Source: Acidimicrobiales bacterium (GTDB lineage Bacteria; Actinomycetota; Acidimicrobiia; Acidimicrobiales; Aldehydirespiratoraceae). Taken from it: a stretch of DNA of 40,781 nucleotides. A program made the position numbers and the translations under genes. Under the pieces are notes generated by a model. That model had not been told where the DNA came from and searched no databases. It saw only the letters and a list, made by a program, of their open reading frames with translations. Positions 7,266 to 14,498 of this stretch are shown one piece after another. The stretch spans positions 1-40,781 of the forward strand of contig JAJCXX010000095.1 of the NCBI GenBank assembly GCA_029263195.1, given 5' to 3'. The first letter of the stretch is position 1; each line of letters begins with the position of its first letter.

Positions 7266-7949
7266 GTGTCTGTGATCCGACTCGATGCTGTCGTGGCGCT
7301 GCTGGGAAGGTTCCCCGCCCTGGCAGGCGTCGATCTCGACATCGCCGACGGCGAGATCGTGCTCATTCAGGGTCCCAACGGCGCCGGAAAGTCGACATTG
7401 CTTCGACTGTGCGCCGGATTGTTGAGGCTCGAATCCGGGTCGGCGACCGTGCTCGGCTCGGATCTGTCCACATCTCGAGCCGCGGTCCGCCGGCGCGTGG
7501 GACTTCTCGGTCACGACACCGCCCTCTACGACGAGCTCTCGGTGGTCGAGAACCTCGAGTTCTGGGCCGCCGCTTCACGAGTCGATCGATCAAGTGTGCT
7601 TCCTGCCTTGGCCCGCCTCGGTGTTGCCCCCAGGCTCCACGACGTAGCGGTTTCCAAGTTGTCGGCGGGTCAACGTCGCCGCGTCGCTCTCGCCGGTGTG
7701 GTTGTGCGCCGTCCTGAGCTCTGGCTGCTAGATGAGCCCCATGCCGGCCTCGACCAAGCCGGCCGAGACCTGGTCGACGATCTCGTCGTGGAAGCCGCTC
7801 GGGCCGGAGCGACGGTTCTCATGGCCTCGCACGAACTCGATCGCACCGTTGACCTCGCGACTCGCACCGTTGTCATCGCCGGCGGAATGGTGGTCGCCGA
7901 CCGTCTTGGTTCTGTCCACTCTGAGGCAGGTGAGGGTTGTGCTGACTGA
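7266..7949 (+). CDS. ccmA: CcmA: ABC transporter ATPase of cytochrome c maturation
   Basis: A 227-aa ABC ATPase. Walker A is G36-P-N-G-A-G-K-S-T44, the signature LSAGQRRRV is at 132-140, and Walker B ELWLLDEP is at 151-158 followed by HAGLD and an H-loop (ASHE). CcmA hydrolyses ATP for CcmB/C/D to release holo-CcmE, the heme chaperone. Assignment rests on the short single-domain form and on ccmB, C, D, E, F, G, H following directly. The GTG at 7266 is preferred because of the -10 box 7 nt upstream; it gives SVIRLDAVVALLGR, a normal ABC N-terminus. Confidence 0.9.
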   Translation: MSVIRLDAVVALLGRFPALAGVDLDIADGEIVLIQGPNGAGKSTLLRLCAGLLRLESGSATVLGSDLSTSRAAVRRRVGLLGHDTALYDELSVVENLEFWAAASRVDRSSVLPALARLGVAPRLHDVAVSKLSAGQRRRVALAGVVVRRPELWLLDEPHAGLDQAGRDLVDDLVVEAARAGATVLMASHELDRTVDLATRTVVIAGGMVVADRLGSVHSEAGEGCAD

Positions 7950-8607
7950 CGCCCGACTCGTAGCGGCCAAGGACCTCAGGATCGAGATGCGATCGAAGGT
8001 CACCGTCAGCCAGGTCGTGCCTTTCGCCGGGTTGGTGCTGGTGATGTTCGGCTTCGCTCTCGATGCCAACCGTCCGACTCTCGACCTGGCGACGTCAGGT
8101 TTGTTCTGGGTCACCGTCTTGTTCGTGGCGGTCATGGCGGTGCAACGATCCACGGCCATCGAAACCACCGACGGTGCCCGACGGGCTCTGCTGTTGGCCG
8201 GGGTCGAACCGAGCGCGGTGTTCATGGGTAAGGCGGCCGCGGTGGCGGTCCAGTTGTTGGCGGTCGAGTTGGTTCTCATCGGGGGAATCATCGTGTTGTA
8301 CGACGCTTCGATCGAGGAGCCGTTGCTGTTGGTGGCCACGTGTGTGACCGCGACGGCTGGCATCGCCGCGGCCGGTACGCTTCTCGGTGCTCTCGTCGCT
8401 GGCGTCAGGGCGCGGGAAACGGTGCTGCCGATTCTCCTGCTCCCAGTATTGGCACCGGTCCTCTTGGGTGCCACCCGGGCGTTTGACGACGCTCTCGGGG
8501 CGGTTGCCGTCAACGGATGGTCATGGCTTGCCATGCTCGTCGGTTTCACGGTCATCAATGTGGCATTCGGAGTGACTGCCTACGGGGTTTTGTTGGAGGA
8601 AACGTGA
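7939..8607 (+). CDS. ccmB: CcmB: heme exporter membrane subunit
   Basis: A 222-aa, six-segment membrane protein, matching the usual CcmB length. It begins TDARLVAAKDLRIEMRSK, the typical amphipathic start of CcmB (K-D-L-R-x-E-x-R). Membrane segments are seen around residues 20-40, 50-68, 95-115, 125-150, 160-180 and 195-217. The start overlaps the end of ccmA; GTG 7939 is taken, with GTG 7930 an in-frame alternative three codons longer. Partner of CcmA and CcmC in the heme-handling complex. The end overlaps ccmC by 4 bp. Confidence 0.88.
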   Translation: MLTDARLVAAKDLRIEMRSKVTVSQVVPFAGLVLVMFGFALDANRPTLDLATSGLFWVTVLFVAVMAVQRSTAIETTDGARRALLLAGVEPSAVFMGKAAAVAVQLLAVELVLIGGIIVLYDASIEEPLLLVATCVTATAGIAAAGTLLGALVAGVRARETVLPILLLPVLAPVLLGATRAFDDALGAVAVNGWSWLAMLVGFTVINVAFGVTAYGVLLEET

Positions 8608-9455
8608 CCACAACGACAGCTAGCGACATCACCGGAACCCGGCGAAGAGGCACTGGATCGCGCACAACGTTCTGGCTCGGTTCGGTCGGACTCGTCGGCG
8701 TGGTGGTGCTCATTCTTCTCGGGTTCTTTGCGGCTCCGGCCGACGATGATCAGGTCGACGCAGTACGGATGATTTTCATCCATGTGCCGGTAGCGATGCT
8801 CACCTATGTGGCGTTCTCGCTCACGGCGGTCGGGTCGGTCCTCTGGCTCTGGAAGAGGTCGATCTGGTGGGACACGGTTGCACTGAGTGCAGCCGAGGTA
8901 GGGGTGATGTTCTGCGGTCTCACCCTGTTCACGGGTTCGATCTGGGGTCGTCCCACCTGGGGGACCTATTGGGATTGGGGTGATGTTCGCTTGGTCACCA
9001 CCATGATCCTGTTCCTGATCATGGTGGGCTATCTGGCGGTTCGATCCCTCGATGGCGACTCGGCCACGCTCGCCACTCGGGCCGCCGTGATCGGCATAAT
9101 CGGCGCGGTCAACATCCCGATCGTGAACCGGTCCGTCACCTGGTGGTCGAGTCGGCGCACTCTTCACCAGAAGTCGAGCCTCACCGACGGCAATCTCGAA
9201 GACCTCACGCTCTTCACGATGATGTTCGGGCTCGTTGTGTTCAGCATCCTGATGCTGTGGATGATGATCCATCGCTTCCGGATCTCCTGGCTCGAACGTC
9301 AGGTGAGCGAAGGCAACCTCTCTGAGGCCTTGATCGCCAGACGGGCCGAGGCGATGGTTGCGGTCGAAACAGGAAGAGTGGGCGGAGCAATCCAGCCCGA
9401 ACTAGGCAGGCAACCCGACAAGGGCGGATTTGGCGAAGTGGAGGATTCGAAGTGA
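8604..9455 (+). CDS. ccmC: CcmC: heme-handling WWD-domain protein
   Basis: A 283-aa membrane protein with six hydrophobic segments. The tryptophan-rich heme-binding motif WGTYWDWGDVR is at 119-129, flanked by conserved His60 (IFIHVP) and His188 (RRTLHQ) as probable heme ligands. Known role of the family: presents heme to CcmE on the outer face of the membrane. Both N- and C-terminal cytoplasmic extensions are somewhat long; the C-terminal 50 residues are polar and without homology I can see. GTG 8604 overlaps the ccmB stop (GTGA). Confidence 0.9.
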   Translation: MTTTTASDITGTRRRGTGSRTTFWLGSVGLVGVVVLILLGFFAAPADDDQVDAVRMIFIHVPVAMLTYVAFSLTAVGSVLWLWKRSIWWDTVALSAAEVGVMFCGLTLFTGSIWGRPTWGTYWDWGDVRLVTTMILFLIMVGYLAVRSLDGDSATLATRAAVIGIIGAVNIPIVNRSVTWWSSRRTLHQKSSLTDGNLEDLTLFTMMFGLVVFSILMLWMMIHRFRISWLERQVSEGNLSEALIARRAEAMVAVETGRVGGAIQPELGRQPDKGGFGEVEDSK

Positions 9456-9607
9456 CTCATCTCGGTTACCTGCTGGTCGGTTGGGGAGTGACGCTCGGAG
9501 TGGTCGGCCTCTATGCGGTCAGTCTGATTCGAAGAGGGCGAGATCTCGTCGGCCAGGTCCCGGCCGATCGCAGCAGATGGATGACCACGGGGGTGGACAA
9601 GACATGA
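9452..9607 (+). CDS. ccmD: CcmD-like small membrane protein
   Basis: A 51-aa protein with one membrane segment, too short for most gene callers. Sequence features: GYLLVGWGVTLGVVGLYAVSLI as the helix (residues 5-26), immediately followed by basic RRGRDL, the usual CcmD topology and ending. GTG 9452 overlaps the ccmC stop by 4 bp, and its TGA overlaps the ATG of ccmE (ATGA), so it is locked into the operon. CcmD stabilises CcmC-CcmE and is needed for release of holo-CcmE in known systems. Assignment is by position and form; CcmD sequences are poorly conserved. Confidence 0.75.
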   Translation: MTHLGYLLVGWGVTLGVVGLYAVSLIRRGRDLVGQVPADRSRWMTTGVDKT

Positions 9608-10209
9608 ATCAGGACAATCCGCGAGGCGACGACCCGGAGTCCGTCGGCGCCACAGGCGAAACCGCCGACCTGACACCAACATCACCGCGACCTCCCCGTA
9701 GCGCCAGGCGAAGGATCGTGCCTCTGGTGATAGCGCTCGGATCGGCTGCGGCTGTCGCCGTGCTGGTGGTCAATCTTCTCAACGGCTCTCTGTTCTTCTA
9801 CGACGCCAATGAGGCGGTCGCCCGACGCGCCGAACTGGGCACAGATCGATTCACCCTTCTCGGATCACCGATCGACGGTTCGATCGTTCAGGGCTTCCGG
9901 GGCGATGATTCGGTTGTGGCATTCACTGTCGCGTTCGACGGAATCGATGTCGATGTCGTTCACTTCGGAGACCCGCCCGACCTGTTCAAGGCCGGCGTAC
10001 CTGTCGTTCTCGATGGTGCCTGGGTTCACGAGATTGCCGATGTCGATGGATTCACTAGAAGTGAGTTCGACGGGTGGCATTTCTCGTCTGATCGAATGCG
10101 GGTGAAGCACGACAACGACTACAAGAACGGCGATGAGTTCGACGAAAGACTCGACACCGCAACGGTCGAGGGCCAGGAGCTGGCCACCTTGGATACGAGC
10201 GGGGAATGA
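9604..10209 (+). CDS. ccmE: CcmE: periplasmic-side heme chaperone
   Basis: A 201-aa, single-pass membrane protein with an OB-fold outer domain. The cytoplasmic Pro/Thr-rich N-terminus (1-37) is longer than in E. coli. The membrane helix is about 38-58, followed by SLFFYDANEAV, the standard CcmE domain start. The covalent heme-binding histidine is His169 in VKHDNDY with Tyr173, matching the H-x-x-x-Y motif. Heme received from CcmC is passed to CcmF/H. ATG 9604 overlaps the ccmD stop; the 3' end overlaps ccmF by 4 bp. Confidence 0.93.
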   Translation: MNQDNPRGDDPESVGATGETADLTPTSPRPPRSARRRIVPLVIALGSAAAVAVLVVNLLNGSLFFYDANEAVARRAELGTDRFTLLGSPIDGSIVQGFRGDDSVVAFTVAFDGIDVDVVHFGDPPDLFKAGVPVVLDGAWVHEIADVDGFTRSEFDGWHFSSDRMRVKHDNDYKNGDEFDERLDTATVEGQELATLDTSGE

Positions 10210-12155
10210 GCAACTCGTCCCTTGGAGCTGCTGCAGTCGCGCTCGGCGTGGCGGCATCGATCACCGGCCTGGTCGTCGTCGCCATGAGCCTGACCAATCG
10301 CCGAGGAAACTGGAAGCGTGAGATCCAGTGGCTGGTCGGAGCGATGGCTTTCGCGGCGGTTGCCGCGGTGGTCGTCATGGAGCGGGCCCTCATTACCCGC
10401 GATTTCACTGTGGCCTACGTGGCGGAGAATGGTTCATCGACAACTCCGGCTCTGTTCAACTTCGCGACTCTCTGGGCGGCGCTCGAGGGTTCGATCCTGT
10501 TGTGGACGATGATTCTGACCGGCTTCGTGGTGGCTGTCGTCGTGAAGTTCCGCGACCAACACGACGATCCGATGGTCGGCTGGGCGTTGTTCACGTTGTT
10601 CGTGGTCACCACGTTCTTCTTCATGTTGATGATGGGTCCGGCCAACCCGTTCGGAACATTTGATCCTTCGCCTGGTTTCGACGGGCCGGGCCCCAACCCA
10701 TTGCTCCAAAACCATGTTCTGATGGCGTTTCACCCTCCTGTGCTCTATCTCGGCTACGTCGGGTTCACCGTTCCGTTCGCGTTCGCGATCAGCGCGCTGA
10801 TCACCGGCCGCGTCGGTGAGGGCTGGCTGGTGGCAACCCGTCGTTGGACGGTCATGGCCTGGGGGTTCCTGACCCTCGGAATAGTTCTTGGGGCGTGGTG
10901 GAGCTACGAGACCCTCGGATGGGGTGGCTATTGGGCCTGGGACCCGGTCGAGAACGCATCATTTCTGCCTTGGCTCACCGGCACGGCATTCATCCACTCG
11001 GTGATGGTTCAAGAGCGACGCGGGATGTTGAGGGTGTGGAATCTGTCGTTGGTGGTGGCAACGTTCTCGCTCACGATTCTCGGCACATTCATCACCCGGT
11101 CGGGCATTCTCAACTCCGTGCACGCGTTCGTCGAGTCGGGCATCGGGCCGTGGATTCTCACCTTCTTCGGGCTCATCGTGGTTGTGTCTCTCGGCCTGAT
11201 CGCGTGGCGCGGAGATCAACTCCGGTCTCCGGGGCGAATCGACTCGCCTGTCTCGCGCGAAGGCGCGTTCCTGGCCAACAACGTGCTGTTCGCGGCGTTC
11301 GCGTTCGTGGTGTTGCTCGGAACGATCTTCCCTCTGTTCGTCGAAGCGGTCGACGGTCGCACAATCTCGGTCGGCAACCCCTACTTCGATCGCATGACGA
11401 TGCCGATCGGATTCTCTTTGCTGTTCCTCATGGCTGTCGCCCCCGTTCTTCCGTGGCGAAAGGCGTCACCCGGTGTGATGAGCCAGAGACTCATCGGTCC
11501 GGCCTGGTTCGCGGCTGCGGTGGTGGTGTTCTCGGTTCTGGTCGGGGCCCGTGGATGGGCTCCTTTGCTGGCGTTCGGTCTGGGAGGCTTCGCGGCAGGA
11601 GCCTCGGCGAGACAGTTGATCCTCGCCACCCGCCGGCAGGGATGGCGGGGCCTGGTGGGGCGAACCAATGGCGGCATGATCGTCCACATCGGGGTGATTC
11701 TCATAGCGGTGGCGTTCGCGGCGAGCAACGCCTATGTCCGCCAAGACGAGTTCAATCTGGTGCCCGGCCAGACTGCGACGATGTCGGGGCACGAGCTGAC
11801 CTATGAGGGTTCCACGGTGATCGAGTACTCCAACCGCACCGAACGCGTGGCGCGAATTCGCATCGATGGAGGTCAGGTGTACGAACCGGCGGTCGCGACC
11901 TATCCGTTCGCCGGCCAGAGCATCAACATCCCGTCGGTCCGGTCGACCGCGGTCGACGACATCGCCCTTTCGGTGTTGTCGTTCCCGGAGGGTGACGACG
12001 ATGCGGTTCTCCTTCGTTCCACGATCCAACCTCTGATCGTCTGGCTCTGGATCGGTGGGATCGTTATCGCGATCGGCACCGCCATGGCCGTCACCCCGGG
12101 GACCCGTCGTCGACCAACCGAACCAGTGTCTGCTCCTCTGGAGACGTTGGCATGA
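10206..12155 (+). CDS. ccmF: CcmF: cytochrome c heme lyase core
   Basis: A 649-aa polytopic membrane protein, the normal CcmF size, with about 14-15 hydrophobic segments. The WWD motif WWSYETLGWGGYWAWDPVEN is at 231-250, followed by FLPWL and His264. Other conserved histidine positions are H170 (LLQNHVLM) and H176 (FHPPVLY). An outer-face soluble domain lies near the C-terminus before the last helix (about 500-610). It transfers heme from CcmE to apocytochromes with CcmH. ATG 10206 overlaps the ccmE stop. Confidence 0.95.
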   Translation: MSNSSLGAAAVALGVAASITGLVVVAMSLTNRRGNWKREIQWLVGAMAFAAVAAVVVMERALITRDFTVAYVAENGSSTTPALFNFATLWAALEGSILLWTMILTGFVVAVVVKFRDQHDDPMVGWALFTLFVVTTFFFMLMMGPANPFGTFDPSPGFDGPGPNPLLQNHVLMAFHPPVLYLGYVGFTVPFAFAISALITGRVGEGWLVATRRWTVMAWGFLTLGIVLGAWWSYETLGWGGYWAWDPVENASFLPWLTGTAFIHSVMVQERRGMLRVWNLSLVVATFSLTILGTFITRSGILNSVHAFVESGIGPWILTFFGLIVVVSLGLIAWRGDQLRSPGRIDSPVSREGAFLANNVLFAAFAFVVLLGTIFPLFVEAVDGRTISVGNPYFDRMTMPIGFSLLFLMAVAPVLPWRKASPGVMSQRLIGPAWFAAAVVVFSVLVGARGWAPLLAFGLGGFAAGASARQLILATRRQGWRGLVGRTNGGMIVHIGVILIAVAFAASNAYVRQDEFNLVPGQTATMSGHELTYEGSTVIEYSNRTERVARIRIDGGQVYEPAVATYPFAGQSINIPSVRSTAVDDIALSVLSFPEGDDDAVLLRSTIQPLIVWLWIGGIVIAIGTAMAVTPGTRRRPTEPVSAPLETLA

Positions 12156-12763
12156 CCGCCCCCACCGATGCCTCCGCTCCGAGAGCCCGGATAGCGATCT
12201 GGATTGTCCTGCCTTTGGCCGTCACCATGGTCTTGTTCCTGGTACTTCTCGCCACAAGAGAGCCTTCATCGCACCGGGTGACCCAAAGTCGCCTGATCGG
12301 GGGAATCGGTCCGTCCATCGTCGGCGAGACGATCGACGGCGGCACTTTCGACCTCGACGGTGAGCGCGGCCGCTGGGTTGTCGTCAACTTCTTCTCGACG
12401 ACATGCGTGCCGTGCATTGTCGAACACCCCGAACTGGTGAAGTTCCAGAACGCCCACAGCGAGGCTGGCGACGCCACCGTCGTGTCGATTGCGTTCGACG
12501 ATTCGGCCGAACACGTTCGAGAGTTCTTCCAGGAGTATGGAGGAGGCTGGCCGGTCCTGGCCGAGGGCACCGGCACCTTCGCTGTGAGCTACGGGGTTGC
12601 TCAAGTCCCTGAGTCCTACCTGATTGCTCCATCGGGCCTCGTTGTCGACAAGCTATTCGGCGGCATCGTCCAGGACGACCTCGAGTCTCGTATCACGGCG
12701 TTGCAAGAGGCGGCCGCGAACCGTTCGGACTCAGACACCGACTCAGAAACGGAAGGTAGTTGA
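12152..12763 (+). CDS. ccmG: CcmG/ResA-type thioredoxin-fold protein
   Basis: A 203-aa membrane-anchored thiol-disulfide oxidoreductase. A cytoplasmic N-terminus with basic RAR is followed by one helix (about 14-35) and an exported thioredoxin fold. The active site is C85-V-P-C88 in FFSTTCVPCIVEHPEL, with the cis-proline in GVAQVPESYLI. It would reduce the heme-binding cysteines of apocytochromes. The last 15 residues are acidic Ser/Asp/Glu-rich. ATG 12152 overlaps the ccmF stop by 4 bp. Confidence 0.92.
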   Translation: MTAPTDASAPRARIAIWIVLPLAVTMVLFLVLLATREPSSHRVTQSRLIGGIGPSIVGETIDGGTFDLDGERGRWVVVNFFSTTCVPCIVEHPELVKFQNAHSEAGDATVVSIAFDDSAEHVREFFQEYGGGWPVLAEGTGTFAVSYGVAQVPESYLIAPSGLVVDKLFGGIVQDDLESRITALQEAAANRSDSDTDSETEGS

Positions 12764-13251
12764 GAGTGCTCAGACTTCGATCTTCGTCGCGATCGGACGC
12801 TCGGCTGTGGTCATGGATCGGCGCAGCCGTGATTGGGGTGTCGGCACTGCTCTACGGTTCCCTTGCGTCCGGTGAACCGCGGACCAATGCTGAGCGGGCC
12901 CACTCGCTCGCCAACCAGTTCGCCTGTCCGGTATGTGACGGACAATCGGTGGCGCAATCCGACGTCTCGGTCGCCCGAATCATCCGTCGTGAGATACGCA
13001 CCTGGGTCGACGAGGGCCGCACCACCGACTACATCCGATCGCAGCTGGTGGCCGACTTCGGCGAGGATATCGACTACACGCCGTCGGCTTCGGGTATCAC
13101 CAGCCTGGTCTGGATTCTGCCGGTCGTAGCCGGCGCTGGTGCAGTGACCGGCCTGTTCTTCGTGTTCCGGCGCTGGAAACTTGAGGCAGATCTCGAGCCA
13201 ACCGAAGAGGACGTGGCGCTGGTCGAGTCGGCCCGCGCCGACCGGTCGTGA
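12760..13251 (+). CDS. ccmH: CcmH: apocytochrome-binding thiol protein
   Basis: A 163-aa CcmH/CycL-type protein. A membrane segment (about 19-36) is followed by the exported three-helix domain with the redox motif FAC56-PVC59-DGQSVAQSDVSVAR, the hallmark L-R-C-x-x-C-x-x-x-S region of CcmH. Then WVDEGRTTDYIRSQLVADFGEDI and a second membrane helix (about 118-140). It holds the apocytochrome CXXCH thiols for CcmF. The TTG at 12760 overlaps the ccmG stop; the GTG two codons later (12766) is an equally good start. Confidence 0.92.
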   Translation: MRVLRLRSSSRSDARLWSWIGAAVIGVSALLYGSLASGEPRTNAERAHSLANQFACPVCDGQSVAQSDVSVARIIRREIRTWVDEGRTTDYIRSQLVADFGEDIDYTPSASGITSLVWILPVVAGAGAVTGLFFVFRRWKLEADLEPTEEDVALVESARADRS

Positions 13252-14465
13252 CATCCGAGGCCCGCTCTCGCACCGTCGACGCCGACCGACGTCGGATGGT
13301 GGCCCGGGTCGAGCAACGCGATTTCCTGCTTCGATCACTTGATGATCTCGAGGCGGAGTTCGATGCCGGGGATCTCGATTCCGACGATTATGCGAATCTG
13401 AGGGCCGACTACACCAAACGGGCCGCGTCGATCATCCGCAAGATCGAGTCGCAGGAGGCGAAGGATGCAGCCCGTGAGAAGGTTGCTTGGCTTCGTATCG
13501 CCGCATGGGTCGCCACGGTGGTCGTGGTGGCGGGTTTCGCCGGTTTCCTTCTCGCCCAGTTCTCCGGCAGTCGATCGCCCGGCGGATCGATCACCGGCGA
13601 CATACGAGTCAGCGCACGAGAGCTGCTGTTCGAAGCTCAGCAGACGTTCAGCGGAGGTGACCTCGACGGCGCACTCGACATTTACGACGAAGTTCTCGAC
13701 ATGCAACCGTCCAATGTGGAAGCCCTCACCTACAAGGGCTGGCTGACCCGTCTGCAGGGCGACACCGACGGGGCCAAGGTTCTTCTCGACGATGCCGTCG
13801 GGACCGATCCGGAGTATCCGGATGCCAGGGTGTTCGCGGCTGTGTTGGCGATGGACCTCGACCTGCCCGAGGAGGCGGCCTCCCATCTGGCGATTCTCGA
13901 CACTCTCGATGCGTCACCGTTCGTGACGCAACTCGTCGATTCGATGGGACTGAGATCTCGTATCGACAGCGCACTCGACGGAGACATGGTCGCGGCAGCC
14001 GAAGAGATTGCTCTGCGTCAGCAGGCCGCTCTCGACAAGGTCGGTCCGATTCTCATGGTCGACAGCCCGCCCCGGTTCACCGAGACCGACCTGAGCGTGA
14101 GCGAGGTCCTCGATGCGGCCGAAGCCTTGGCAGCAACGGGCGATCTCATCAATGCGGTGCAGTTGCTCGACCAGGTCCTCGCCGATTTGCCAGAGGATGT
14201 GGAGGCGTTGACCGGCAGGGGGTGGCTGCTGGCCCGGACCGGCAACGCCGAACTGGTCGAGGCCGGCGGCGCCTACTTGGATGCCGCCCTCGAGTTGCAG
14301 CCCGGGTATCCAGAGGCGTTGGTCTACCGAGCGTTCTCACGCAATCTCAGCGGCGACACGACGGGCGCTCGGTCCGATCTCGCCGAGTTCGATGCGCTCG
14401 ACGACAGGCCGCAGGAACTCGTTGATCTCATAGCCAATTTCGGCCTGAGGGAAGCGATCGGCTGA
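13248..14465 (+). CDS. CcmI-like TPR protein
   Basis: A 405-aa protein with a CcmI-like layout. A short N-terminal helix region (RDFLLRSLDDLEAEFDAGDLDSDDYANLRADY) matches the pre-membrane segment of CcmI family members, followed by a membrane helix at about 83-104 and an outer domain of tetratricopeptide repeats (about 120-215 and 270-395; for example the repeats around ALDIYDEVLDMQPSNVEALTYKGWL and AVQLLDQVLADLPEDVEALTGRGWL). CcmI binds apocytochrome C-termini and delivers them to CcmFH. GTG 13248 overlaps the ccmH stop, and the gene ends the tightly coupled operon. Confidence 0.8.
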   Translation: MTSEARSRTVDADRRRMVARVEQRDFLLRSLDDLEAEFDAGDLDSDDYANLRADYTKRAASIIRKIESQEAKDAAREKVAWLRIAAWVATVVVVAGFAGFLLAQFSGSRSPGGSITGDIRVSARELLFEAQQTFSGGDLDGALDIYDEVLDMQPSNVEALTYKGWLTRLQGDTDGAKVLLDDAVGTDPEYPDARVFAAVLAMDLDLPEEAASHLAILDTLDASPFVTQLVDSMGLRSRIDSALDGDMVAAAEEIALRQQAALDKVGPILMVDSPPRFTETDLSVSEVLDAAEALAATGDLINAVQLLDQVLADLPEDVEALTGRGWLLARTGNAELVEAGGAYLDAALELQPGYPEALVYRAFSRNLSGDTTGARSDLAEFDALDDRPQELVDLIANFGLREAIG

Positions 14466-14485
14466 CCAACCGCGATTCCATCGGC

Positions 14486-14491
14486 CATACT
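14486..14491 (+). promoter_or_regulatory. -10 box CATACT of the monooxygenase gene
   Basis: CATACT, 7 nt, then ATG 14499. It lies in a 33-bp gap after the ccm operon. It would give a leaderless transcript of the fusion gene independent of read-through from ccm. Confidence 0.4.
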
Positions 14492-14498
14492 CCCTGCC

